The notes beneath the pieces were generated by a model. It was not told the origin of the DNA. It searched no databases and worked only from the letters and a program-made list of their open reading frames with translations. Shown piece after piece: positions 43,683 to 54,198 of a DNA stretch of 64,000 nucleotides. The stretch spans positions 1,664,501 through 1,728,500 of the forward strand of contig NZ_AP023321.1 in the NCBI RefSeq assembly GCF_015140235.1, read 5' to 3'. Each line of letters opens with the position of its first letter. Within the stretch, counting starts at the first letter, position 1. The DNA is from Solibaculum mannosilyticum. Lineage in GTDB: Bacteria > Bacillota > Clostridia > Oscillospirales > Acutalibacteraceae. The position numbers and the translations under genes were made by a program.

Positions 43683-46325
43683 TTAGTCCCTTTTGGGTTT
43701 CGGAGAAAGAAGTTTGCGAATCAGATCCACAGGATACATGGTGAGCGCCATACCCAGCACAGCCAGCCATCCCTTGAATCCGAAGCGTTCACAGCTGAAG
43801 ATATCGCCAACCACGCCGCCTAAGCTGACAAGGATAATCTGGACCGCCATAATAATCAGCCAGACCCGGACAAAAGTCTTGTTTTCCCGGATATGTTCAA
43901 AGACGTTAAGTCCATCGCTGCGCACGTTAAAGGCGTTGACCATAAAGCTAAAGACAAACATACAGAAGAACCCTGTATAGAATTGCGCCGAATTATCAAA
44001 GCAAGTGGCAAAGAACGGAACTTTGAACCAGACAATACTGATGATGGTCAGCCAGACGCTCATGATGATAATCTGGATGATCATAGGCTTGCTGATGATG
44101 CTCTCATCTCTGCGGCGCGGTTTATCCCGCATATACCGCTTGAGGGCCGGTTCACCGGCGAACATCAGGGATGCCAAACTATCCATACACAGATTGATCC
44201 ACAACAGATGGGTGACCTTTAACGGATCCTCAATGCCCAAGAAAGGGCAGATGGCCGATACAAATACGGCGGCTAAGTTGATCACCAACTGCATTTTACA
44301 GAATTTTAGGATGTTGATATAAAGGGTACGGCCATACCAAATGGCGTTTTTGATGGAATTGAAATTGTCGTCCAGAATGACCAGTTTACCAGCTTCTTTT
44401 GCCACATCGGTGCCGCTGCCCATGGCAAAACCGACGTCGGCTCGTTTCAGGGCAGGACTATCGTTGACGCCGTCGCCGGTCATACCTACAACCAGGTTCA
44501 TTTCCTGGCACAGACGTACCATACGGCTCTTATCGGTGGGCAACGCCCTGGAAATCACGCGGATCTTGGAGATGCACTTTTTAACTTCATCGTCCGACAT
44601 TTCAGACAGTTCCGCCGAAGTCAACACCAAATCGTCTTCCCCACGATACAAGCCGGCCTCTTTGGCGATGGCTACAGCTGTCTCTTTTCGGTCACCGGTG
44701 ATCATAACCACTTGGATGCCGGCCTTCTGTACCTCTACGATGGCCTCTTTGGCCTCGGGACGTACGTCGTCACGAATGCCCACCAAGCCGATCAACACAA
44801 CATCGTCGTTGATCTCATCCCGTACCATGGGGGCTTTGCTGTATCCAAAAGCCAGAACACGCATAGCACGGTTTGCCAGTTCATCAATTTTCGCATTTAG
44901 AACCGCTTGATCAATGGGCACTTCCTGGCCCTGGTCGTTTAAGTAAGTCTTGGCTTTTGCCAAAAGGCGTTCGGGAGCGCCTTTGTAAAAGGTACGTCCC
45001 TTGGCGGGAAGATAAGCTTGACTGAACTTATTGGCACTGTTGAATTCCTGATGTTCGCCAACCTCACAGTCGTCCTTCTCACGCAAACTGTTAAACTTCT
45101 CTTCTCCCAGGAATTTGAGAAGAGCCTGGTCGGTGAGATTGCCTCCCACCACCGTATGACGGTCATCAAACAGTGCGGATGTATTCTTGCCGATGCTGAG
45201 TTCCAGATTCCCCTGGATGGCCGGAACCGACGCTGCATCCATTACCTTTCCATCTCCGGTGAAAAACTCCACCACTTCCAGCTGTCCTTTGGTAATGGTA
45301 CCGGTCTTGTCGCTGAAGAGAATGTTGAGCGATCCTGCTGTCTCAATACCGATGGACTTGCGCACCAATACGTTGACCTTTAAAAGCTTTCCCGTATTCT
45401 GCATGAGCACCAGAGCAATAACCAGTGGAAGGCCCTCCGGCACAGCACATACAATAATGGTGATGGCAATGGAAACGGCATTCATGACGTCGGCTAAAAT
45501 GGAAAGCCATCCTGTGGCAAAATAGGCACCGAAACCACCTGCCAAAATAACAAAATGGACGAAATAAGCCAATGCAATTACAATAGCACCTACATAACCG
45601 AATACTGAAATCTGGCCGGCCAGTTTACGGAGTTTGACCTGCAAGGGGGAATCCGGTTCCTTATCCTCCATATCCTTGGCCATCTTGCCCATCATGGTGG
45701 CCTCTCCCACCTGCTGGACGATCATATAGCCTTCCCCATCCAGTACGGTGGCGCCGCGGAACAAGCTGTGGGCATCTACAAAGGTATCGCCGGTGATGTT
45801 TTCCGGAATGTGAAAACCTTCCTCAGCCGCTGATTTAGGGCATTCCTCCGCCTCGCCGTTTAATGCGCTGTTGTCCACCGACAAAACGCCGTCGGCCAGG
45901 ACTCCGTCGGCCAGGATCTTATCTCCTGATTGCAGCAATACCACGTCGCCTACTACCAGGTCGTCTACCTCGATGACTTTCAGGGAGCCGTCCCGGATAA
46001 CTTTTGCAGTGTCCTTTTTCTGGGATTCTTTGAGTTTCCGATACGCGTTGTCGTTGGCAACGCCGGTTTTTGCCGATACAAAGTTGACGAGCAGTATGGC
46101 GATGACCGTCCCCACCGGTTCATACCATTCGCTCTGACCCATGAAGAACATCACCAGCATAATAGCCGCGATGACACATAAAATGCGGATCATGGGATCC
46201 TTAAACCCTTCTAGGAACTGTTTCCAAAAGCTCTCCGGTTCCGCCTCCTTGATGACGTTGGAACCATACTTCTTGCGACTTTCCTCCACCTGAGCTTCTG
46301 TCAGGCCCTTAAATACTTTATGCAC
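43683..46325 (-). CDS. P-type calcium-transporting ATPase
   Basis: An 880-residue P2-type ATPase with ten predicted membrane segments. Visible: N-terminal cation-ATPase domain (GLTEAQVEESRKKYGSN), actuator region, CAVPEGLPLVIALVL with the PEGLP ion-site motif, phosphorylation motif DKTGTITKG, MITGD, hinge GMTGDGVNDSPALKRADVG, and NLCMDSLASL in a late segment. These fit a calcium pump expelling Ca2+. The start is GTG 46325. It lies 79 bases after the TerD-family genes, whose products bind calcium, and occupies the place where a TerC membrane protein is often found in Ter loci. Confidence 0.93.
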   Translation of the reverse strand: MHKVFKGLTEAQVEESRKKYGSNVIKEAEPESFWKQFLEGFKDPMIRILCVIAAIMLVMFFMGQSEWYEPVGTVIAILLVNFVSAKTGVANDNAYRKLKESQKKDTAKVIRDGSLKVIEVDDLVVGDVVLLQSGDKILADGVLADGVLSVDNSALNGEAEECPKSAAEEGFHIPENITGDTFVDAHSLFRGATVLDGEGYMIVQQVGEATMMGKMAKDMEDKEPDSPLQVKLRKLAGQISVFGYVGAIVIALAYFVHFVILAGGFGAYFATGWLSILADVMNAVSIAITIIVCAVPEGLPLVIALVLMQNTGKLLKVNVLVRKSIGIETAGSLNILFSDKTGTITKGQLEVVEFFTGDGKVMDAASVPAIQGNLELSIGKNTSALFDDRHTVVGGNLTDQALLKFLGEEKFNSLREKDDCEVGEHQEFNSANKFSQAYLPAKGRTFYKGAPERLLAKAKTYLNDQGQEVPIDQAVLNAKIDELANRAMRVLAFGYSKAPMVRDEINDDVVLIGLVGIRDDVRPEAKEAIVEVQKAGIQVVMITGDRKETAVAIAKEAGLYRGEDDLVLTSAELSEMSDDEVKKCISKIRVISRALPTDKSRMVRLCQEMNLVVGMTGDGVNDSPALKRADVGFAMGSGTDVAKEAGKLVILDDNFNSIKNAIWYGRTLYINILKFCKMQLVINLAAVFVSAICPFLGIEDPLKVTHLLWINLCMDSLASLMFAGEPALKRYMRDKPRRRDESIISKPMIIQIIIMSVWLTIISIVWFKVPFFATCFDNSAQFYTGFFCMFVFSFMVNAFNVRSDGLNVFEHIRENKTFVRVWLIIMAVQIILVSLGGVVGDIFSCERFGFKGWLAVLGMALTMYPVDLIRKLLSPKPKRD

Positions 46326-46404
46326 CTTTTACCAACTCTCCTAATTGTCAATCGTCATGGAAAAAGGGGAGGGCTTCCGTGCTCCCCCCTGGTTTTCTGC
46401 GCTT

Positions 46405-46995
46405 TTAGCGGAACCGGTTGACCAAACTGCCTAAACCATCGTCGTTGGTCGGCTGGCCAATGGCATTGAACTTCCATTCGCCATTATGACGGTAGATCTC
46501 ACCAAAGATCATAGCAGTCATACCATCGTAATTTTCCGAAAGATTGTAGCGGCACATCTCTTTGTTGCCCCGCGCGTCCACCAAACGGATAAAGCTATTC
46601 TTAATCATGCCGAAATGCTGGCCTCTTTGTCTTGCCTCATAAATGTTGACTGCGAAAATCACCCGGTCGTACTGCTCCGGAAGACGGCTCAGATCCACGA
46701 TAATCTGCTCATCGTCGCCCTCGCCTGCACCGGTCAGGTTGTCTCCCATATGCTGCACCGCGCCGGATGCATGGCGAAGATTGTTAAAATACACTACGTC
46801 CTTGGGATTTTGCAGCTTGCCGTCGATGCAGAGAATGGCCGATGCATCGCAATCGATGGGACGGGGTTTGGGGGCAAACAGGCCTCGACGGGCAGGCTGG
46901 GCCTCATCCCAACCCAAGCCAACCACAACAACACCTAGTCCGGCATTGTCTTTGCTCAGGCTGACTTTTTGCCCTTTTTGCAAACTGACTGCCAT
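46405..46995 (-). CDS. TerD-family protein 3 (TerZ-like, with insertion)
   Basis: A 196-residue TerD-domain protein: [18 protein letters not shown] start, calcium-ligand region [30 protein letters not shown] and the closing [17 protein letters not shown]. Compared with its two neighbours it has an extra basic Pro-rich stretch (AQPARRGLFAPKPRPI) before the first metal site, and DCDAS replaces DLDA/S. TerD proteins are calcium-binding and linked to tellurite, phage and stress resistance. GGAGG precedes the ATG. Confidence 0.93.
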   Translation of the reverse strand: MAVSLQKGQKVSLSKDNAGLGVVVVGLGWDEAQPARRGLFAPKPRPIDCDASAILCIDGKLQNPKDVVYFNNLRHASGAVQHMGDNLTGAGEGDDEQIIVDLSRLPEQYDRVIFAVNIYEARQRGQHFGMIKNSFIRLVDARGNKEMCRYNLSENYDGMTAMIFGEIYRHNGEWKFNAIGQPTNDDGLGSLVNRFR

Positions 46996-47011
46996 AAACG
47001 ATATCCTCCTA

Positions 47012-47593
47012 TCATTCCACTTCTACGCCGTAGTTGGCGCACAGGGCGGAAAGTCCGCCATAAAATCCGCTGCCGATGGCGTTGAACTTCCACTCGCCAT
47101 TGTTTTTATAAAGCTCGCCAAATACGGCCGCAGTCTCTACTGAGAAATCCTCGCCCAGGTCGTAACGCAGTAACTCTTCCCCCGTCTGCTCGTTATAGAT
47201 GCGGACAAAGGCATTGTTTACCTGGCCGAAATTTTGGTTGCGCTCCTCGGCCTCGTAAATCGTCACAGTAAAGGCGATGCGTTCGATGTTTTCCGGGACA
47301 CGGCTTAAATCCACACGGATTTGTTCGTCATCCCCCTCCCCTTCGCCGGTACGGTTGTCGCCCATATGCTCCACCGCACCGCTGGGATCTTTCAGGTTGC
47401 CGTAAAAGACAAAGTCCTCTGAACGGCCTACCTTACCGCTTTGGGTCAAAAGAAACGCCGAGGAATCCAGGTCAAAACTTGTGCCGGTATCAAACTGGTT
47501 GATATCCCAGCCAATGCCTACGATGACCTTACTCAGCCCCGGATTGTCTTTTGTTAAACTGACCTTCTGCCCTTTTTTTAGAGAAACCGGCAT
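47012..47593 (-). CDS. TerD-family protein 2
   Basis: A 193-residue TerD protein with [32 protein letters not shown] and [21 protein letters not shown]. The acidic residues of these loops form the two calcium sites of the family. It is closely related to protein 1 (47650), especially in the [20 protein letters not shown] block. Cytoplasmic; co-transcribed with its neighbours. Confidence 0.95.
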   Translation of the reverse strand: MPVSLKKGQKVSLTKDNPGLSKVIVGIGWDINQFDTGTSFDLDSSAFLLTQSGKVGRSEDFVFYGNLKDPSGAVEHMGDNRTGEGEGDDEQIRVDLSRVPENIERIAFTVTIYEAEERNQNFGQVNNAFVRIYNEQTGEELLRYDLGEDFSVETAAVFGELYKNNGEWKFNAIGSGFYGGLSALCANYGVEVE

Positions 47594-47649
47594 TTTTCAT
47601 CTTCCTTTCCGGCTGCAAACATCACAGCCAAGCGATGCATCCTAACCAG

Positions 47650-48231
47650 TTAGCAGGTTTCAATGCCGTAGTTGGCGCACAATGCGGCCAGGCCGCCCTG
47701 GAATCCGCTGCCGATGGCATTAAATTTCCACTCGCCGTTGTGACGGTAGATTTCACCTACTACTACGGCGGTTTCAATGGAGAAATCCTCGCCCAAATCA
47801 TAACGGATCAGTTCCTGATTGGTATCGCTGTCCACAATGCGGATATAGGCATTGCTGACCTGGCCGAAGTTCTGACGGCGTTCCTCCGCTTCATAAATCG
47901 TGACAGTAAAGGCAATACGCACCACATTGGCGGGGATCTTCTGGAGGTTCACAACAATTTGTTCATCATCGCCGTCACCTTCACCGGTCAGGTTATCGCC
48001 CATATGCTCTACGGCACCGCTTTTATGCTTTAAGTTGCCGTAAAATACAAATTCATCGGTGGTGGGGGTTTGACCGTTTTCTCCCAGCAGGAAGGCTGCT
48101 GCATCCAGGTCAAAATCAGCGCCGCCGTCGTATTTGTTGACATCCCAGCCAAGGCCCACCATAATGTTTTTAAGGCCTGGATTTCCTTTTGTCAGGTCCA
48201 CTTTCTGGCCCTTCTGTAAACTGATTGGCAT
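47650..48231 (-). CDS. TerD-family protein 1
   Basis: A 193-residue TerD protein with [32 protein letters not shown] and [27 protein letters not shown] precedes the ATG. It is the first of three tandem TerD genes, matching the yceC-yceD-yceE arrangement of Bacillus. A 141-base gap separates it from telA. Confidence 0.95.
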   Translation of the reverse strand: MPISLQKGQKVDLTKGNPGLKNIMVGLGWDVNKYDGGADFDLDAAAFLLGENGQTPTTDEFVFYGNLKHKSGAVEHMGDNLTGEGDGDDEQIVVNLQKIPANVVRIAFTVTIYEAEERRQNFGQVSNAYIRIVDSDTNQELIRYDLGEDFSIETAVVVGEIYRHNGEWKFNAIGSGFQGGLAALCANYGIETC

Positions 48232-48372
48232 GCTAAATTACCTCCTTGTAAATCATGTTCTCTCTTTTCTCGCCTTTTGAATCTATAACATATTGGGATC
48301 CGTTGATCCCGGGTTTCCTGGATCATAAATTCTCATCCATCTGGATGAGGCGGTTTATTCCAAGGTATCCCC

Positions 48373-49530
48373 TCATTGATTGCCGGTAGGCTGACCTTGG
48401 GATCTCATCATCTGTTCAAACTCGCCTTTGATAACATTAAGACGCTGGGTATCCTCCTGACGCTTTTTGCGTGCATCCTCCTGAATCTGGCGGGTATCCT
48501 GGATGCCCTGGACAATGGTTTTCCACGTGGTCTCCAATGTCTCAATCCGCACCGAGCTGCTGGATGCCAACTGAGCCGTCATCTTGGACTGTTCGGCTGT
48601 ATTCTGGGCATTTCTCAAAAGCATCTCGTTTGTCTTCTCGTCCAAAGCCGACATGGCCTCGGCCTGGATGCGCTGTCTCTTCAGCAGGATGGCCTGGGCC
48701 AACGCCTGCTTAAATACCGGCAAAGTGATGATAAAGGCGGAATTGATTTTACGTACCAGGTTCATATTGGCAAATTCCATGGTCTTGATCATGGGGATGG
48801 ACTGCATCGCCACGTTCTCGGCCATACGCAAATCCTGCGTGCGCTGCTCCAGCATCATCTTGGCCTGTTCCAAGGTGGTCAGTTCAAACTGGATGGAGGT
48901 GTCGCCGGTGGACTCCATATCAGAACGGCGCTGGGCAATATACGCGTCGATTTCCTTACACCCCTGTTCACCGGCCAGGATGTATTTTACCAGCTCATGG
49001 TAATACTGTAAATTGGATTGAAACAAATCCTCCAGCTTGCGGTTCGACTCCTTGATCTCCGATTCGTACTTCTTTAACTGAACATAGATCTTGTCCACTT
49101 CCTCGCCCATGGTATGGTACTTCTGGAGGATCTTATCCAGCTGCTTGCGCATGTTGGAAAACAGCTTGCTGAAAAAACCGGGATCTTCCTTGATTTCCTC
49201 AATGTCGAATTTGTCCATAATTTTGGCCAAGGCATTCAGCATCTCGCCGGAATCATTGATCTGACTCATGTTCATGCTGTTGAGGATGACGTCGGAACTC
49301 TTGGAAATCTCATCGGCCACCGTGCCGCCAAATCCCACTATGGTCTCCAAATTGTACACCTCAATGGTGCTGACAATGTCGTCCACCTCTTTGGAATCGG
49401 TGAGCTGAGCCGTCATCTGTTGGCGGTCGGCCTTGATGTTATAGGGCTCTACCTCCATCAACTGGGTCTCCTGAGAGACGGCGGCAGGTTCGGGATTCTG
49501 CCCAGCGGGGGAACCAAACTTAATACTCAT
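48373..49530 (-). CDS. Toxic anion resistance protein TelA
   Basis: A 385-residue, largely alpha-helical protein of the TelA/YceH family: GFGGTVADEISKSSDVIL, a FFSKLF region, extended coiled-coil segments and QSIPMIKTMEFANMNLVRKI. TelA proteins accompany TerD proteins in tellurite and stress resistance loci; the molecular role is not established. The start overlaps the stop of the yceG-like gene by four bases, implying coupled translation. Confidence 0.94.
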   Translation of the reverse strand: MSIKFGSPAGQNPEPAAVSQETQLMEVEPYNIKADRQQMTAQLTDSKEVDDIVSTIEVYNLETIVGFGGTVADEISKSSDVILNSMNMSQINDSGEMLNALAKIMDKFDIEEIKEDPGFFSKLFSNMRKQLDKILQKYHTMGEEVDKIYVQLKKYESEIKESNRKLEDLFQSNLQYYHELVKYILAGEQGCKEIDAYIAQRRSDMESTGDTSIQFELTTLEQAKMMLEQRTQDLRMAENVAMQSIPMIKTMEFANMNLVRKINSAFIITLPVFKQALAQAILLKRQRIQAEAMSALDEKTNEMLLRNAQNTAEQSKMTAQLASSSSVRIETLETTWKTIVQGIQDTRQIQEDARKKRQEDTQRLNVIKGEFEQMMRSQGQPTGNQ

Positions 49531-51797
49531 GATGAACTCCTCCTAAAAAATCGGCTGAAAATGCCTTCCCGCGGGGCTGTCATACCGGAGGACATAGCAG
49601 GGACTTGCATATCGTACAAATAATCCCCGATCTGATGCTCGGTGAATAACGGCCCAGTGTAATATTTCTCAATGATCTGGTACCCTGTGGGCACAAACAA
49701 CACCACGTCGAATCCCACTAGATGCAAAAATGCCAGCACAATGCTATCCTCTAGGCTACAAATGGTATCTCTTGTGTTGATGACCACCACTTTGGGATTC
49801 TTTTTGGTGAAGTCGAACCGCTGGATCATACGGATGATATCCTGATCCAAGTGCAGGGTGACCGCCAGGATTTTATATTCCATGCCTTGGGAGAAGGTTC
49901 CTTTGATGAGACCGGAATCCAGCAGCTTTTGGATCTTGTCCAAAATAAGCTCCTGCGTCTCCTCCCGGAGCAGGCTGTAGGCATAACCAGGGCTGTCCTT
50001 GATCTTCTGACGTTCCAATCTTTTATTTTTGATGAGGGATACCGGCTGGAAAGAACGATCCACACCTGCTCCATTCCAATGGGGACAGGATGAAATCAAC
50101 AGGGTATTCTCCCCCAGAAGCTTGCGCACACCGGACCAATACTCTCCTACATCCCCGTTCTTGACGCCGCATACCTTTGCCGTGATGACCGGCACCAATA
50201 CCGTATCGTCCACCACTTCAAATCCTGGGCGAAACGTAGCTTCTTGATCCCACAAAATAGCGATTTCCTCATACATGGTTTTGAGGGGGAGCGCCGACGC
50301 TTTGTGATACTGACGGGTGCGGTACATGCCGCTGTCTTGATACAATGTCTCGGTCAATTCCTGTTCAGCATGGTAGGCCACCGTGGTAAATCCAGCGTCG
50401 TCCATGGAAACCGGGAACTTTTCTATGTGCAGAGATTCCGGATAATTCCGGTCAAACAAAACCCGGTCCTCCAAACAACAGGGGATGTCCTCCGGATAGA
50501 TCTCCAGCACATCCACCGGCAGCCGCGCCAGGAACCGCAAAAACAACGCTTCAAAAGCGGTTTTACACACATTAAAATAGAGAAAGACCGGTATAGAATC
50601 CTCTTTGATCCCTTTCAGTAACTGATCGAAGTACCGGTTGAACCAGCATACCAGGTACACTGCTCGGTTTTTGATCCGATTGACCGGTTCGTTTTCCTTG
50701 GCCAACTCCAAAATCAGATTGGAAAAAGCCGATCGGATAATGCCGTCCAACCTGGCGTTCGCCGTGGGACGCAGTGCGGGCAACAATCCAACCACAACCT
50801 GCTGCGCCGTCTGGACGTTGCACCGTCCGGCACGCGCCACTTCCTCCGCCGTGGGGATGGGCAGCGATTCCAGCACCAGTACCTTTCGTCCCTTTTCCTC
50901 CAGATGCTTCTTCCAAAGGAACAGCTCCTTGACGTAGGACGATTTTTCCTCCACCCCTCGGATGCGGACAAACATATTATAAAAGCAATTTTTCTCACTG
51001 CCCCGTTGGGCAGGAGGCTTTAAGGAATCCTTAGTCAAGTCGCCGGTGAGCCATGTATTGGTGCTGTTGAGCGGTACATTTCCCTCACTCGTCTGACACA
51101 TGCCGACGATCTTTTGCTTTTGTTCGGCTTCTCTTGCCACCGTTTGGAGGGAGAAGTCGGGAGGAAAAGCGCCATTCCCCGCTCCCGGAAACAAATTAGA
51201 ATGCTTGCTTTCCGGATCTAATTTTAGATAAGATGCATCCCCCTGCGGCTCCAGCAGCGCGATGTCGCACCCCGCGTCGCTGAGCACACAGAACATCTGC
51301 AATTCATGGGCGCTTAGGACACCGTCATATAAAATCTTGGGCAGGGGCTCCTTACCCATCTTGTGCAGGATTTGCTCAAATCGATAATACATCCAGCACA
51401 TAAACTTGATATAAGCGTTTTTCAGCATGTTGTCGGTCTTGCCGGCTGCCCTCAAATCCAGCATCGTCTGGCAGAGGGACCGGATCATCGTTTCCCGCTG
51501 TACCTGATCCAACCGCGGGAGCCATTTCCGCAAAGCCTGATCAAAAAAACCGGGATCCAGGGAAAAATCCGTCCCCAGCATCTCCCGGAAATAGGAGAGC
51601 TGATTTTCATCCGGATTGGGCAGCTTGCCGGTGACCAACAGGGGATTTTGTTTCCGGCTCCCCAATACCTTCTCCAAGAACGACTGGACCTCCGGGTTAT
51701 ATCCCGCGATCCGGCAAAAATACACCCCTGGCTGCGGACGTTCTTTCAAAGGCTTTAAAAAATCCTCAAAGCGCTGCAACTGTAATCGTTTCAACAT
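49527..51797 (-). CDS. YceG-like component of the Ter biosynthetic module, with internal repeats
   Basis: A 756-residue soluble protein of the YceG family linked to Ter loci (not the MltG/YceG lytic transglycosylase). I see three related segments: one with LKNAYIKFMCWMYY...GCDIALLEPQGD (about 125-195), one with IKNRAVYLVCWFNR...VDVLEIYPED (about 375-450), and a C-terminal one ending FDVVLFVPTGY (near 705). Each pairs a helix around a conserved Trp with a strand ending in D-x-x-P. The same unit occurs at the N terminus of the divergent protease at 55410. Function unknown. Confidence 0.8.
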   Translation of the reverse strand: MLKRLQLQRFEDFLKPLKERPQPGVYFCRIAGYNPEVQSFLEKVLGSRKQNPLLVTGKLPNPDENQLSYFREMLGTDFSLDPGFFDQALRKWLPRLDQVQRETMIRSLCQTMLDLRAAGKTDNMLKNAYIKFMCWMYYRFEQILHKMGKEPLPKILYDGVLSAHELQMFCVLSDAGCDIALLEPQGDASYLKLDPESKHSNLFPGAGNGAFPPDFSLQTVAREAEQKQKIVGMCQTSEGNVPLNSTNTWLTGDLTKDSLKPPAQRGSEKNCFYNMFVRIRGVEEKSSYVKELFLWKKHLEEKGRKVLVLESLPIPTAEEVARAGRCNVQTAQQVVVGLLPALRPTANARLDGIIRSAFSNLILELAKENEPVNRIKNRAVYLVCWFNRYFDQLLKGIKEDSIPVFLYFNVCKTAFEALFLRFLARLPVDVLEIYPEDIPCCLEDRVLFDRNYPESLHIEKFPVSMDDAGFTTVAYHAEQELTETLYQDSGMYRTRQYHKASALPLKTMYEEIAILWDQEATFRPGFEVVDDTVLVPVITAKVCGVKNGDVGEYWSGVRKLLGENTLLISSCPHWNGAGVDRSFQPVSLIKNKRLERQKIKDSPGYAYSLLREETQELILDKIQKLLDSGLIKGTFSQGMEYKILAVTLHLDQDIIRMIQRFDFTKKNPKVVVINTRDTICSLEDSIVLAFLHLVGFDVVLFVPTGYQIIEKYYTGPLFTEHQIGDYLYDMQVPAMSSGMTAPREGIFSRFFRRSSS

Positions 51798-52020
51798 TTA
51801 ATCTTACATCCTGATCTATTGTACATTGCCCTGCCGCAATGGGCCGAAGGAAGAAAAAACGATCCCATCATCCCTCTGCCGACAGGTCACGTTTAGTGCC
51901 ATTTTATCACGTTCCGCCGCCCTTTTCAATGCTTGCCGCCACATTTACAAAATTGTGAACTTTATCCATGATACTCCCTAGGAGCCTCTCCCTTTTTAGA
52001 CCGACTTATACAACCTTCTC

Positions 52021-53070
52021 TCAGGCGTCGGCCAGCTGCTTGATGATTCCGCACGCCTTGTAATTCTGAAGCGGATAGGATTCCACCTCCACTCCTTTTT
52101 CCCAGGCCAATTGATACAGATGCTTCAGTTCGCCCGACTGCTCTTCCCCTTCGCGCACCAGCACCTTCCATGGCAACCGGCGCAGCAATACACGGGTGGC
52201 TTCTCCAATACCGGGCTTTACAAAATTAATATTGGACACCCCAAAATGATCGGCAATGTCCTGGGCCTCCTCCAGTCCGGAATGAGATAATATTTTCTCC
52301 GGAAGATCGGGTGCAGTCTCAAGGCGGGACGCAATAGCGTTTAGAAATTCATAAGACCGGTCTTGTTCTTTCAGCTCTCCATAAAAGGCGGCGCCGTGAA
52401 AGTCCTCCGGCCCTATGATATCCGACCTCAAAAAGGTCCGGCTGACAAGACCCGATACCGTGCAATTAAGGCAGGAGCTTGGAATCAACAAATCCTCATG
52501 AGTGCCGCAAAGCCGGGTCAGATTGGCCGGGTCGGACAACACCGCCAGTTCTGCGCTAACGCCGGGAAAGACTTCTAACTCCCGGCGCAGTTCTTTCAGG
52601 ATAGCCCCTTTCCCGATCCAGCCATCCACCATCTGGAGGCTGGAGGCTTGGTATCGGCTGAGCAGATAAGACATAGCATTCCGGTCGATCCCGCGGCCTC
52701 GGATAATGGAGATTCCATAGTGAGAAGCCTCTAAACCATATTCCTTTTTTAAATACCACTTGAGCAGGATACCGATGGGCAATCCCGCCCTGGCGAGCGA
52801 CACTAGGACAACGTCCTCTCCCTTCTCCTGGACAATTTTATCCCCGCACCGGCGCACCGCTGCGGCCGTATGGTCGGCCTCACACCCGAGGGCCTGTTCA
52901 TAGGCTTCAATGTATTTCGGTGTTGGAACATACTCAGCCGGCAGCATCTCGCAATAATGGATACCAGACTGAATGCGTTTTTCTCTTTCCTTTGTCTCCA
53001 AAGGCTGCACCTGCCCGGTGATGTCTTTGAGCAACAGAGTGACGTCCTCCGCCCGATAACTGCTTTGCAT
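52021..53070 (-). CDS. StiP-type protein with C-terminal PELOTA RNA-binding-like domain
   Basis: A 349-residue protein. The N-terminal part (about 25-250) matches the StiP family of Ter loci, which is related to phosphoribosyltransferases and annotated as a cysteine protease (VVLVSLARAGLPIGILLKW, HYGISIIRGRGID). The last 70 residues (KVLVREGEEQSGELKHLYQL, KACGIIKQLADA) look like a PELOTA RNA-binding domain. Its ATG directly abuts the preceding gene's stop. A gap of 223 bases separates it from the yceG-like gene. Confidence 0.85.
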   Translation of the reverse strand: MQSSYRAEDVTLLLKDITGQVQPLETKEREKRIQSGIHYCEMLPAEYVPTPKYIEAYEQALGCEADHTAAAVRRCGDKIVQEKGEDVVLVSLARAGLPIGILLKWYLKKEYGLEASHYGISIIRGRGIDRNAMSYLLSRYQASSLQMVDGWIGKGAILKELRRELEVFPGVSAELAVLSDPANLTRLCGTHEDLLIPSSCLNCTVSGLVSRTFLRSDIIGPEDFHGAAFYGELKEQDRSYEFLNAIASRLETAPDLPEKILSHSGLEEAQDIADHFGVSNINFVKPGIGEATRVLLRRLPWKVLVREGEEQSGELKHLYQLAWEKGVEVESYPLQNYKACGIIKQLADA

Positions 53071-54198
53071 TTATGGCCTCCATTCCAGAAATGTGACGGC
53101 GTTGTTCCCCGCCTGTTCTAAAGCCGAACTGAGGGTTTTGATCCCTGCCTCAGTAGCCGACGCGTCGGTTACCACCAGCACAAAGTCATAGGATGTCAAA
53201 TTGTAAATGTAAGTGGTTCGGGTACCGTCGTAACAGCTCAAAAGACAATTGCGGCGATGCAAAGGGTACGTCTCCTCCCCGCTCACCAGAATAGGGCTAC
53301 GAGTGGTGGCGTGAAACCGGACTTCATGTCCCTTTTGCAGCGCCTCGGCTACCATCAGTCCGGGATACATACACTCCTCCGTCCCCAGCACCAACACGCG
53401 TCTCGCCTCTTTTGGAACAAGCTTTTCCGCTTCCTCTTTGAGATTACAGCAGGCTTTTTCATACTCCTTCACCGGCGTCACGCAGCGGGGACTGATCCTT
53501 CCCCCGGCACACATGCGTTTCACTGGTATCGAAGCCTCCTGGCATACCGGAAGCAGAGGGCCGTCGTAGGCATATTGGCCGATCGACCGCTCTAATTCAG
53601 CATTGTCGGTGTGCAGCAAATAGGTGATCCAGACCCTTTGTTCCTCAAATTTGCTTTTATGCTGGGGGAGCATACCATTGAGCAAAGAGGCGACGCCAAA
53701 TGTAACGTCCCCGGGAATGCCTTTCTTTCGCAGGCACGAGATCAGATTCAGAATGGTGTTGCCGGTGGTGACTTCATCCTCCACAAAGACGATGTGTCTG
53801 ATCTCCCCCAGTACGGCATCCAATCCCCGCAACGCCAGACGCTGCTCGGTGGCATGACTATGAACCTCAGAGAAAAAGAGGAAATCGGTATCCTCCACAT
53901 CTTCCCTGGTGGTGTGCATCAAATAAGTCGGGTTGACAAGCGATGCAGCCACAGCGGCGCCGATGGCCGTGGCCGTCTCGGCAAAGGCGATGATAAGCAC
54001 CGGATCGGTGGTGCCGACGCTTTCCTGCACCTTGGCGGCCAAATGCCCGAATACATCCAAAGCCTCCGATGGAACCACCGGGACATGCTTCCCCTGGGAT
54101 GGATTGACGATCAAATAGGACCGCTTGCGGTTATTTTCCCGCATGGCGGCCCGTACCAATCTTTCCTGCCAATTTTCTTGTTGTATGATCTGGTTCAT
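53071..54198 (-). CDS. Phosphoribosyltransferase with TRSP domain
   Basis: A 375-residue protein: an orotate-phosphoribosyltransferase-like domain with the PRPP loop VFVEDEVTTGNT (about 140-152), followed by a TRSP-like domain (from about 255: RRVLVLGTEECMYPGLMVAEAL ... TSYDFVLVVTDASATEAG). In Ter systems this enzyme is proposed to build a nucleoside-like product from PRPP. Its start overlaps the aldolase stop by four bases. Confidence 0.87.
   Translation of the reverse strand: MNQIIQQENWQERLVRAAMRENNRKRSYLIVNPSQGKHVPVVPSEALDVFGHLAAKVQESVGTTDPVLIIAFAETATAIGAAVAASLVNPTYLMHTTREDVEDTDFLFFSEVHSHATEQRLALRGLDAVLGEIRHIVFVEDEVTTGNTILNLISCLRKKGIPGDVTFGVASLLNGMLPQHKSKFEEQRVWITYLLHTDNAELERSIGQYAYDGPLLPVCQEASIPVKRMCAGGRISPRCVTPVKEYEKACCNLKEEAEKLVPKEARRVLVLGTEECMYPGLMVAEALQKGHEVRFHATTRSPILVSGEETYPLHRRNCLLSCYDGTRTTYIYNLTSYDFVLVVTDASATEAGIKTLSSALEQAGNNAVTFLEWRP

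Noticed and set aside
49527-51797. MltG/YceG lytic transglycosylase
   Set aside because: The shared name is misleading: there is no membrane anchor or YceG-like catalytic motif, and the context is a Ter operon.
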